Below are positions 1-6,048 of a DNA stretch of 6,048 nucleotides, in pieces. The notes under the pieces were generated by a model. That model ran no database searches, was not told where the DNA came from, and worked only from the letters and a program-made list of their open reading frames with translations. The DNA comes from Pedosphaera sp. Its GTDB lineage: Bacteria; Verrucomicrobiota; Verrucomicrobiia; Limisphaerales; Pedosphaeraceae. The stretch's first letter is position 1. Every line of letters starts with the position of its first letter. The stretch covers positions 1 to 6,048 of the forward strand of contig JAQGOT010000651.1 in assembly GCA_028293465.1 (NCBI GenBank), given 5' to 3'. The position numbers and the translations under genes were made by a program.

Positions 1-695
1 TGGACGTCAGCGGACGACCTGACCAAACCCTGACACTGGCCGGCGGCCAAACTCTGGCTGGCATCGGAATGATCAACGGTAGGTTGAGCGTGGCTGCGGG
101 CGCGACTGTCTCCCCGGCAGGAACAAACACCACCCTCGGAATCACCGCGGGGGCGAACAGCACCGGCGCGATTTCGGCGACCGACGCGATCGTTCTAAAT
201 GGAACAACCACCATCAAGTTGAATGGCTCGGGCGCGAACGATGCGATCCAATCCTTAGGCGCGGGTATCACTTACGGTGGCACGTTAAATCTGGTAAACG
301 TCAGCGGCGCGCCGATGACCGCGGGCGACACCTTCCAGATCTTCAACGCGACGAGCTTTTCCGGCTCGTTCGCCAGCCTGACCCCGGCCACACCGGGAGC
401 CGGCCTGGCCTGGGACACGACGCAATTGAACACCGGCACATTGAGCGTGAAGGCGGCGGGCGCAGGTCCGGTGATCGGGAGTGTCAAGGTATCCGGGGGC
501 AACCTGGTGTTGGGCGGTTCCAACGGCGTGGCCAATACCGGCTACTACGTTCTGACGAGCCCCAACGTCTCTGCTCCGCTGACCAACTGGACCGTGCTGG
601 CGACCAATACCTTTGATGGCACCGGGGCGTTCAGTTTCACCAATGCCATCAGCCCCCTCAAGCCGCGTCAGTTCTACCTGATCAAGCTGCAATAA
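1..695 (+). CDS. C-terminal part of a secreted PATR/beta-solenoid protein (5' end outside window)
   Basis: The reading frame is open from the first base, and codons read from base 3 give 230 residues before TAA at 693-695. An ATG at 69 is internal, because residues before it (DVSGRPDQTL) match the downstream paralogue equally well. The sequence is rich in Gly, Thr, Ser and Asn and has the pattern of autotransporter-associated beta-strand repeats and the solenoid that follows them (GQTLAGIG, then LSV, then SPAGTNTTLGITAG). The last ~73 residues (bases 474-692) form a distinct module with GYYVLTS, NWTVLATNTFDG, FSFTN and PRQFYLI, a tail I associate with secreted proteins of Verrucomicrobiota. 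All 230 residues align without gaps to the end of the next gene, about 71% identical. The catalytic or other N-terminal domain lies outside the window, so the specific role is unknown. Likely extracellular or surface-attached. A strong terminator follows. Confidence 0.85.
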   Translation, partial: DVSGRPDQTLTLAGGQTLAGIGMINGRLSVAAGATVSPAGTNTTLGITAGANSTGAISATDAIVLNGTTTIKLNGSGANDAIQSLGAGITYGGTLNLVNVSGAPMTAGDTFQIFNATSFSGSFASLTPATPGAGLAWDTTQLNTGTLSVKAAGAGPVIGSVKVSGGNLVLGGSNGVANTGYYVLTSPNVSAPLTNWTVLATNTFDGTGAFSFTNAISPLKPRQFYLIKLQ

Positions 696-760
696 ACATG
701 AACGCGCTGCGGGCAGTGCATCGGCGGGTGTAGCACCTGCCAGGCGTAGGCAGTCAAAAT

Positions 761-796
761 AACCGCCGGACCGACGTATTGGTTCGGCGGTTTTTT
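761..796 (+). terminator. Rho-independent terminator after the first gene
   Basis: A 12-bp stem pairs AACCGCCGGACC (761-772) with GGTTCGGCGGTT (781-792), with one G-T wobble and an 8-base loop (773-780). The 3' arm runs into a run of six T (791-796). It lies 66 bases after the stop codon at 695 and should end transcription of the upstream gene. The GTG start favoured for the next gene is only 56 bases past the T run. Confidence 0.9.
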
Positions 797-852
797 GGTG
801 GCCCGGCGAGGCTTCGCAGGTCTTATTGGAAGAATTGGAATGTTGTTGTGTC

Positions 853-930
853 GTGAAAGCTAAAAAGCAAATCCTGGTTGAAATTCTAACAGTGTTGGTT
901 TCATTGCTCCTGGCTACTCCGACCCGGGCA
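853..930 (+). other. Sec signal peptide coding region of the GH-D protein
   Basis: Codons 1-26 encode a basic start (MKAKKQ), a hydrophobic segment (ILVEILTVLVSLLLA) and a polar end TPTRA with Ala at -1, before NPSFQQ. This is a type I signal pattern. There is no Cys just after the cleavage point, so it is not a lipoprotein. The nearest purine-rich stretch, GGAA at 837-840, is 12 bases from GTG 853, which is long, so the ribosome binding site is weak and the start is inferred from protein structure. Confidence 0.7.
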
Positions 931-3900
931 AATCCTTCGTTCCAGCAGGTTGGAAACACTCTGGTCATGTCCAATGCCAGCGTCAGGTTGGAATATGATT
1001 TGACCGCCGGCGCGACGGACTTTTATTGGAACAATTCCAAAAAAATTTCGGGGTTTTATGCCGGCGTGGTTTTTGATACGGGATACCTCAAAGGCATCAA
1101 TTACAGCAGTTGGAGCTACGCGGTTCTGGGCAGCAATGAAGTTGTCATCACCGCCGTGGGCAGCGGTTTGCCGGTCATGAAGCAGTATTTCACGCTGGAT
1201 CTGCCCGACAGTTTTCTCACCAGCGTGCAGGTGGTCGGGGTTAATTTGAAAGCAAACTGGATGGGGCCGGTGGTGGTTGACGCGGTCGGCGCGGTGGATC
1301 TGGGTGTAACCAATGACAACCGCGCCCTTTATGTCCCATTTGATAACGACCATTTTACGACTTACAACGCGATGCCGATGAACAGCTCAAGCACCAGCTA
1401 CGAAGTGGGCGCGTTTTATGACAACACCACGCGCAACGGCTTGGTGGTCGGTTCAGTCACGCATGATACCTGGAAGAGCGGAATCTATTTCTACGGCACC
1501 GGTAACAAGTTGAATCAGATGAACGTGTTTGGCGGGGCGGCCTCGCCTTGGGACGTTTCGGCGCATGGATTCGTGGCGGGCAACACCCTTTCTTCACCGA
1601 CGATGTTTGTTGGTTTCGGCATTGACTGGCGGACCACCATGGAAACGTTCGCCGCGGAAAATGCGAAATTCACCCCCAAACTCCCCTGGACCAACGGTGT
1701 GCCTTTTGGGTGGAACAGTTGGGGCGTCATCCAGGCAAGCATCAACTACACCGATGCCATTGCCGTCTCCGACTATTTCTATGCCAATCTGGAGGGCAAC
1801 AATTTCGTGAACCATGGCACGGTTTATATCAACCTCGATTCATTTTGGGACAACATGAACGGCTCCCAGTTACAAAGTTTTGTCAACCACTGCCATACCT
1901 ACGGACAGAAGGCCGGCATTTACCTCGGGCCGTTCGCCTGGTTTGGAAGTGCGGCGGGAGCGACGAACAGTTTTGTGGAGGGGACCGGCAATGTTTACCG
2001 CTACAGCGACATTTTACTCAAGGACGCGAATGGAAACTACGAATCCAATGATGGCGCGCTCGCCTTGGACCCCACCCATCCCGGCACCCAACAAAGAATG
2101 TATTATTATGTGAATCAATTCACCAACTATGGATTCGACTACGTCAAACTTGATTTCTTGTCCCACGGCGCGCTCGAGGGTGTGCATCATGACCCCAATG
2201 TGACAACTGGCATCCAGGCCTACAATCAAGGGATGCAGACCATCTTCAACCAGATCAATGGCCGAATGTTCATCAGCGAGTCCATCGCGCCGCTGTTCCC
2301 CTATCAGTATGCCCACAGCCGGCGGATTGCCTGTGACGCGCAGACCTCCCGCATCGGCGATACCCAATACACCATGAATTCCGTCTCCTATGGCTGGTGG
2401 CTTGACGGCCTGTACGAATTCAATGATCCCGATAGCATGGTGTTTGGAAACGGGGCCGATACAAATGAGAACCAAAGCCGGCTCATCAGCGGCGCCGTGA
2501 CGGGAATATTTCTGGATGGCGACGATCTGACTTCGGCAACCGGTCGAAACGCGGCTCAGGCTTGTCTCACCAAGAGCGCAATCAACGCGGTGGCTCGCGT
2601 CGGAAAGACTTTCAGGCCGGTGGAAGGCAACCCGGGGAATGCGGCCGCCAACGTTTTTGTCCGGCAGGATGGCACAAACTGGTGTCTGGCCGTCTTCAAT
2701 TACACCTCGAGTTCCAAAACGCAAGCTGTTGACCTGAGTCGGGCCGGCCTCCCGCCGGGAAGTTATCTGGCGACCAACTTATGGGACGGCACCACAATCG
2801 TCGCCACAGGATCTCTGCCCGTGAGCTTGAATGCCAGGCAATCAAAACTCTTCCGCCTGCTGCTCCGCCCGCCGGAGAACTTGCAGTGGAACACCAACAA
2901 CACCGGCGTATGGGATGCCGGTGTTTCGTCCAATTGGCTTGATCGTGGCAGCCATAACCGGGGGGTCTTTTTCACAGGCGACCAAGTGTTGTTCGATGAC
3001 ACCCTGGGCGTGCCGACCGGTGTGACGGTCAATGGCACAGTGTCCCCCAGCCTGATCACGATCAATTCCAGTTCTAATAACTTCACCATTACCGGTGCGG
3101 GCAAGATAAGCGGGGCCGCCAGCCTGTTGAAATCGGGCAGCAGCACCCTGAAAATGCAAACCACCAACGATTTTACCGGGTCCTTAACGATCGATGGTGG
3201 AACCGTGCAGATGGATGAGCCGCTTTCGGGGACAGCCACTTCCTTGGGTGCCGCCAATGCCGCGCCAATTTATGTCACCAACGGCGCGACCTTGGCGGTG
3301 AACGCCACGGGTGGTTTCCCGGCGGGGAACACCGGTATCGGCCTCCGACCGGTGGTGATTTCCGGCACAGGGGTGGGTGGCAACGGTGCGTTGCGCAGCA
3401 TCGGCAACGACCTTTATTATGGCTATGCGCAAGCCATCACGTTGGCCGGAAACGCGACCATTGGTGGCGTCGGTCGGTGGGACTTGGGCGGCAATGGTTA
3501 TCCGACCGTGATCAGCACCGGCGGCAGCAATTACAATCTGACGTGTCTCCAAGGAAATTACAGTGAATGGCACGAAGTCACACTCGATCGGAATCTGGGC
3601 AACATCGACTACATACTGGCGTCCGGCAACACTTGGGCCGTGTACGGCATGGGCGCAACCGGTTTCGGGAACCCCACCAACACAATCACCCTCCACCCGG
3701 GAGTGAACCTCACCATCTGGCACGAAGGTGCCGGTGGCGACAACGGCTATGCCAAAATCATCCACGTCGAAACCAACGCCCAATTCAGCTACCGTCCGGC
3801 AGGCGGCGCAGGCGATTATCACATCGACACTGTGTTGCAACTGGATGCTGGCGCGGGCTGGAATTTCTACAACGCCGACGGCGGGAATGGCGGCGGGACA

Positions 3901-4857
3901 ACTGTGGGTGGCACCGTTACGCTATCTGGCCCGACCTATCTCTCGACCGGAAACAGTACGACCACCTTCACCAATCTTATCAGCGGGCCAGGTGGCTTCG
4001 TATGGCAGACCTACGACCATTCTGTCGTTTTCACTGCGGACAACACCTATGCGGGACCAACCATTCTATGCACTGGCCGCACTCTGGTTTTGACCGGGAA
4101 CGGTGCCATTTCACATAGCTCCCTCATTTTCTTTGGCGGCAATGATTCCACCTCCGCGCACCTGGATGTCAGCGGTCGATTGGATCAAACCCTTACCTTG
4201 ACCAGCGGCCAAACCTTGGCTGGCATTGGCCGGATCAATGGTGGATTGAGCGTAACTTCTGGAGCAATTCTTTCTCCTGGCGGGACCAACACCACCCTCG
4301 GAATCACGGCGGGAGCCAACCGCACCGGCCTGCTCACGGTTACGAACGACATCGCGCTCCATGGCACGACCGTCATCAAGCTGAACGGTTCCGGGACCAA
4401 CGACGCCATCCAATCCACCGGCGCTGGCATCACCTACGGCGGCACGCTGAGTCTGGTCAACATCAGCGACTCCCCTCTCGTGGCGGGCGATACCTTCCAG
4501 ATCTTCGGCGCGGTGGCGTATTCCGGCTCCTTCACCGATGTAACCCCGGCCACCCCCGGAACCGGTCTCACCTGGGACACAACGCAATTAAATAGCGGCA
4601 AATTGAGTGTGAAGCTGCGCGGCCCATCACCCATGATAGGGAGCGTCAAGTTGGCGGGCGGCAAGCTGGTGTTGAACGGGTCCAACGGGGCGCCCCTTGC
4701 CGGGTATTACGTCCTGACGACCACCAACCTCAATACTCCGTTGGTGAATTGGGTTGTACTGACAACCAATGCCTTCGATGGCGCAGGTGCCTTCACTTTC
4801 ACCAATCTCATCAGCCCTCTCAAACCGCGCCAGTTCTACCTGATCCAGCCATACTAA
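853..4857 (+). CDS. Secreted GH-D clan (GH36/GH27-like) glycoside hydrolase fused to PATR beta-solenoid
   Basis: A 1,334-residue exported enzyme, probably an alpha-galactosidase-type hydrolase; the exact sugar is not known. GTG 853 is chosen because it gives a clean signal peptide: MKAKKQ, a hydrophobic core at residues 7-22, and cleavage after TRA (24-26). A TTG at 826 would add an acidic, Cys-rich leader. Residues 27-280 form a beta-sandwich. The TIM barrel begins at PFGWNSWG (284-291), with NLDSFWD (327-333) and KAGIYLG (353-359). Asp434 in YVKLDF fits the GH-D nucleophile and Asp503 in SRIGDT the acid/base; their 69-residue spacing is compatible with the clan. Residues ~600-670 look like the usual C-terminal beta-sandwich. 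A PATR-like repeat lies at ~748-787, followed by ~250 residues of unassigned beta-rich sequence, a second PATR-like stretch at ~1043-1096, and the 230-residue tail shared with the upstream gene. No autotransporter barrel is visible. Family placement is by motif recognition only. Confidence 0.88.
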   Translation: MKAKKQILVEILTVLVSLLLATPTRANPSFQQVGNTLVMSNASVRLEYDLTAGATDFYWNNSKKISGFYAGVVFDTGYLKGINYSSWSYAVLGSNEVVITAVGSGLPVMKQYFTLDLPDSFLTSVQVVGVNLKANWMGPVVVDAVGAVDLGVTNDNRALYVPFDNDHFTTYNAMPMNSSSTSYEVGAFYDNTTRNGLVVGSVTHDTWKSGIYFYGTGNKLNQMNVFGGAASPWDVSAHGFVAGNTLSSPTMFVGFGIDWRTTMETFAAENAKFTPKLPWTNGVPFGWNSWGVIQASINYTDAIAVSDYFYANLEGNNFVNHGTVYINLDSFWDNMNGSQLQSFVNHCHTYGQKAGIYLGPFAWFGSAAGATNSFVEGTGNVYRYSDILLKDANGNYESNDGALALDPTHPGTQQRMYYYVNQFTNYGFDYVKLDFLSHGALEGVHHDPNVTTGIQAYNQGMQTIFNQINGRMFISESIAPLFPYQYAHSRRIACDAQTSRIGDTQYTMNSVSYGWWLDGLYEFNDPDSMVFGNGADTNENQSRLISGAVTGIFLDGDDLTSATGRNAAQACLTKSAINAVARVGKTFRPVEGNPGNAAANVFVRQDGTNWCLAVFNYTSSSKTQAVDLSRAGLPPGSYLATNLWDGTTIVATGSLPVSLNARQSKLFRLLLRPPENLQWNTNNTGVWDAGVSSNWLDRGSHNRGVFFTGDQVLFDDTLGVPTGVTVNGTVSPSLITINSSSNNFTITGAGKISGAASLLKSGSSTLKMQTTNDFTGSLTIDGGTVQMDEPLSGTATSLGAANAAPIYVTNGATLAVNATGGFPAGNTGIGLRPVVISGTGVGGNGALRSIGNDLYYGYAQAITLAGNATIGGVGRWDLGGNGYPTVISTGGSNYNLTCLQGNYSEWHEVTLDRNLGNIDYILASGNTWAVYGMGATGFGNPTNTITLHPGVNLTIWHEGAGGDNGYAKIIHVETNAQFSYRPAGGAGDYHIDTVLQLDAGAGWNFYNADGGNGGGTTVGGTVTLSGPTYLSTGNSTTTFTNLISGPGGFVWQTYDHSVVFTADNTYAGPTILCTGRTLVLTGNGAISHSSLIFFGGNDSTSAHLDVSGRLDQTLTLTSGQTLAGIGRINGGLSVTSGAILSPGGTNTTLGITAGANRTGLLTVTNDIALHGTTVIKLNGSGTNDAIQSTGAGITYGGTLSLVNISDSPLVAGDTFQIFGAVAYSGSFTDVTPATPGTGLTWDTTQLNSGKLSVKLRGPSPMIGSVKLAGGKLVLNGSNGAPLAGYYVLTTTNLNTPLVNWVVLTTNAFDGAGAFTFTNLISPLKPRQFYLIQPY
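1702..2640 (+). other. GH27/GH36-like catalytic TIM barrel region
   Basis: This is the catalytic part of the large gene, roughly residues 284-596. It opens with GWNSWG, the usual mark of strand 1 in GH27/GH36 barrels. LALDPTHPGTQQ followed by NYGFDYVKLDFL places the putative nucleophile Asp434 (bases 2152-2154) two residues after Lys432, as in the K-x-D motif of GH36. CDAQTSRIGDT places the putative acid/base Asp503 at bases 2359-2361. GIFLDGDDL near the end resembles the last barrel strand in this clan. The catalytic residues appear intact, so the enzyme is predicted to be active. Confidence 0.75.
4163..4854 (+). repeat. Second copy of a 230-codon C-terminal cassette (first copy 1-692)
   Basis: The last 692 coding bases of the GH-D gene line up with bases 1-692 at a constant offset of 4162, with no insertion or deletion. 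By hand count 163 of 230 residues are identical, and at least one 20-base run is identical in DNA (126-145 and 4288-4307). The copies have diverged at the protein level, so this is an old tandem duplication or a recurrent domain, not a recent repeat. The homology may extend left of the window. Confidence 0.9.
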
Positions 4858-4896
4858 GTCGGCTCGCAAAAACGCTGTCCCTTGGCGCGACCGACT
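4857..4896 (+). other. Bulged hairpin at the 3' end of the GH-D gene
   Basis: AGTCGG (4857-4862), one bulged C and TCGC (4864-4867) pair with GCGA (4887-4890) and CCGACT (4891-4896). This gives a 10-bp stem with a 19-base loop whose 5' foot is the last base of the stop codon. No T run follows, so it is not a classical Rho-independent terminator. It could protect the mRNA 3' end or aid termination, or be chance. Confidence 0.35.
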
Positions 4897-5269
4897 GCTG
4901 CCTTCAACCGTGCTCACGACGTCACCTTGATTCAATTTATGCGAACGGTCTTATTTAAGACCACGCGATGGTTGCGAAATGTCCGGGGCTTGATAGTTTT
5001 GCCATGCATGGGATCGCAATCTGACGGCCAGCCGACAGCGTTGTGGTGTCATCGGCGCTTCCAGTTCGGCGGCCTGGCGAATTTGCATCCGGATTGGATA
5101 GTAACCAGCTCGACAATCCTCCGATCGTGGTCTTCCCCCACCGGGTGGTAATCTCGCCCGCAACAGCTGTTAGCCTCTGAGGGCTTGATGGCCTGCTGGT
5201 TGTACGTTCAATATTCTTCATCGAACAATGTTGCAAGGTATGCTTAGTTCGATCTGGCATTCCACTATT
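4858..5269. other. Gene-free spacer, probably decayed sequence
   Basis: Apart from the hairpin at its left edge, I find no supported gene in these 412 bases. Open frames on both strands are short. Their translations are rich in Arg, Pro, Ser and Trp, with no domain I recognise, and none has a convincing ribosome binding site. A stretch from about 5005 to 5160 can be read on the minus strand in three frames, each broken by stops or lacking recognisable motifs. Position next to two gene remnants suggests degraded accessory DNA. Confidence 0.5.
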
Positions 5270-5401
5270 ATGAAATTCTGATTCCTTCGTTGCGTTTTGC
5301 TGGTCGCATTTGTTTGCGCAACACCACGGCTCTTGGCGGAATCCTTTCGGCTTTCCTCGCTCGACCTGAAGCAGATGACCTGCGGTTGGAGTGGGCCAAA
5401 G
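5270..5401 (+). pseudogene. Decayed 5' end of a secreted protein, probably NPCBM-containing
   Basis: Read from ATG 5270, the frame gives MKF, a TGA stop (5279-5281), then FLRCVLLVAFVCATPRLLAE and a start of mature sequence containing LSSLDLKQM and CGWSGPK. Residues 5-23 have all parts of a Sec signal peptide: Arg7, a hydrophobic core and an Ala before Glu24. The LSSLDL...GW..P pattern directly after a signal peptide is how many NPCBM (novel putative carbohydrate-binding module) proteins of Planctomycetes and Verrucomicrobia begin, often ahead of a GH27 domain; this is from memory of the family. One base change (TGG to TGA) would explain the stop. The frame then runs into antisense transposase sequence and ends at 5417-5419. 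The ribosome binding site is weak or absent. Everything beyond ~44 codons is lost. Confidence 0.6.
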
Positions 5402-5604
5402 CGTTTGAGCCAATTGTAAACGGACTGCCGCGAGCGCTGAAGGAGACGCTCACGGAGGGAATCGACCAACCCCCTGGCGAGCAGCCGCAAAGCCAGCAGA
5501 CGTTGGTAGAGTTTGACATCCGGGGCCGCCTTGAGCGCCTGGCCCGGATGCCGGACGTCGTGCGCCTTCCAACCGCTGGTCGGCAAGCCTGTCTCCTTTT
5601 TCAT
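5395..5604 (-). pseudogene. N-terminal fragment of an IS630-like transposase
   Basis: The minus-strand frame from ATG 5604 reads, after an unremarkable start, QALKAAPDVKLYQRLLALRLLARG (residues 22-45) and then LLQRSRQSVYNWLKRFG (54-70). This is the layout of the N-terminal helix-turn-helix of IS630/Tc1-type transposases, which bind the element ends. The middle of the HTH (residues 46-53) reads poorly in this frame. Shifting by one base there gives GWSIPSVSV, a better first helix, so a pair of compensating frameshifts is likely. Similarity stops at Phe69-Gly70 (5395-5400), where sequence from an unrelated gene start on the other strand takes over. The catalytic DDE/DDD domain is missing, so it cannot be active. 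Terminal inverted repeats were not identified. Confidence 0.6.
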
Positions 5605-5675
5605 CCACCAACTTCACGCAAGGCCTCCGCCTGTCAAAAAACTTTTGGCTACCCGCTTAGCCGGGTGAGTCGGCG

Positions 5676-6048
5676 TTACGGCAATCCGTCTGAAAGCTCG
5701 GCGGGATCATCGAATATTTTCCACAGGCTGGGTGGCAACGCCGCGAAGGCTTGCTGAAATCGTGCGGCATCCGGTCCCGCACCGGTGACGTCCCGGATGA
5801 GGATGCGGACCACCTGATCTGGATATTTCCGCGCAAGCGTGGCGTACGCTTCGGGATCTTGCTGGCCGGAATCGCCCACCAACACGAAGCGGCGACCTGG
5901 GAATTGTTTTAGCCACGGTTCGATGGTTCGTATTTTGTAATTTTTTGGAGAGGCGAAAAGGTTGAAGAAACTTCTGTCTTTTGCCCGAAACGGTTGCAGG
6001 TGCACGCTGCCCGCTGGAAACCCGTTGGAGCCGAGGAAGTCGGCGAGC
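5676..6048 (-). CDS. App1-type phosphatidate phosphatase catalytic domain, C-terminal part (5' end outside window)
   Basis: The minus-strand frame is open from the right edge and gives 123 residues, ending at TAA (5678-5676). It starts LADFLGSNGFPAGSVHLQPF. A GTG at 6005 is internal to the domain and is not the start. Matches to the App1 phosphatidate phosphatase catalytic domain (DUF2183) are FPAGSVHLQPFR, then KNYKIRTIEPWLKQFPGRRF, then LVGDSGQQDPEAYATLARKYP, then ILIRDV. In this family the GDSG..DPE.Y segment is a hallmark, and the DxDxT catalytic motif lies upstream, outside this window. Yeast App1 removes phosphate from phosphatidic acid to give diacylglycerol; bacterial members are mostly uncharacterised, so the substrate here is an inference. 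The end WKIFDDPAEL looks like a natural C-terminus, and no decay is visible. It faces the transposase and NPCBM remnants and is unlikely to be co-transcribed with the GH-D gene. Confidence 0.88.
   Translation of the reverse strand, partial: LADFLGSNGFPAGSVHLQPFRAKDRSFFNLFASPKNYKIRTIEPWLKQFPGRRFVLVGDSGQQDPEAYATLARKYPDQVVRILIRDVTGAGPDAARFQQAFAALPPSLWKIFDDPAELSDGLP

Noticed and set aside
69..695. ATG 69 as a true gene start
   Set aside because: The frame is open to base 1, and the codons before 69 align with the paralogue, so the gene starts outside the window.
285..974. 229-codon minus-strand open frame spanning the gap between the two large genes
   Set aside because: It runs through the terminator and antisense to two supported genes, with no recognisable protein features.
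2014..2724. 236-codon minus-strand open frame
   Set aside because: It is a shadow of the GH-D catalytic domain, which has clear family motifs in the plus frame.
5002..5011. Perfect 10-base palindrome CCATGCATGG
   Set aside because: Isolated, not repeated, and not linked to a gene start; expected by chance at this size.
4955..5413. 152-codon minus-strand open frame
   Set aside because: Its start lies inside the transposase fragment in another frame, and the translation has no known domain. Most likely chance, though a tail of a decayed element cannot be excluded.
5636..5666. Possible minus-strand terminator after the App1 gene
   Set aside because: ACCCG/CGGGT (5651-5655 with 5662-5666) makes a 5-bp stem just past the stop codon. 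The T run on the minus strand (5641-5636) is nine bases away from it, too far for a standard terminator.
5290..5757. 155-codon plus-strand open frame
   Set aside because: It lies antisense to the transposase fragment and in a different frame from the NPCBM remnant. Its translation has no domain of its own and runs into the 3' end of the App1 gene.

Overview
The window looks like accessory DNA from a Verrucomicrobiota genome, most like the Pedosphaera/Limisphaerales group. This is judged from protein style, not from any search. The clues are very large Sec-exported proteins with autotransporter-associated beta-strand repeats (PATR type), Thr/Asn/Gly-rich beta-solenoid sequence, a shared C-terminal module ending in PRQFYLI, and a glycoside hydrolase of clan GH-D. 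The DNA is GC-rich by eye.

Layout. (1) Bases 1-695 (+) are the 3' end of a gene that starts before the window and encodes a PATR/beta-solenoid protein tail. (2) Bases 761-796 form a strong Rho-independent terminator. (3) Bases 853-4857 (+) are the main gene: a 1,334-residue secreted protein with a signal peptide, an N-terminal beta-sandwich, a GH27/GH36-like (alpha-galactosidase-type) TIM barrel, a small beta-sandwich, then about 660 residues of beta-solenoid and PATR-like sequence ending in the same C-terminal module as gene 1. The last 230 residues of genes 1 and 3 align without a gap at about 71% identity (163/230 by hand count), so they are tandem paralogues at least at their 3' ends. (4) Bases 4858-5269 hold no gene I can support, only a bulged hairpin that begins at the stop codon. 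(5) Bases 5270-5401 (+) are a decayed gene start: a signal peptide with an in-frame TGA at codon 4, followed by the opening of what looks like an NPCBM-type domain. (6) Bases 5395-5604 (-) are the N-terminal helix-turn-helix part of an IS630-like transposase. It is truncated head-on against remnant (5) and shows signs of internal frameshifts. (7) Bases 5676-6048 (-) are the C-terminal part of an App1-type phosphatidate phosphatase catalytic domain, running off the right edge.

How it fits together. Genes 1 and 3 read as neighbouring exported proteins of polysaccharide breakdown or cell-surface function that share an export or attachment tail. No autotransporter beta-barrel is present at either C-terminus. 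The NPCBM remnant may be a further carbohydrate-active gene of the same locus, destroyed by an insertion followed by a deletion. The App1 gene is unrelated in function and marks the far side of the scar. I saw no CRISPR array, tRNA, rRNA or riboswitch.
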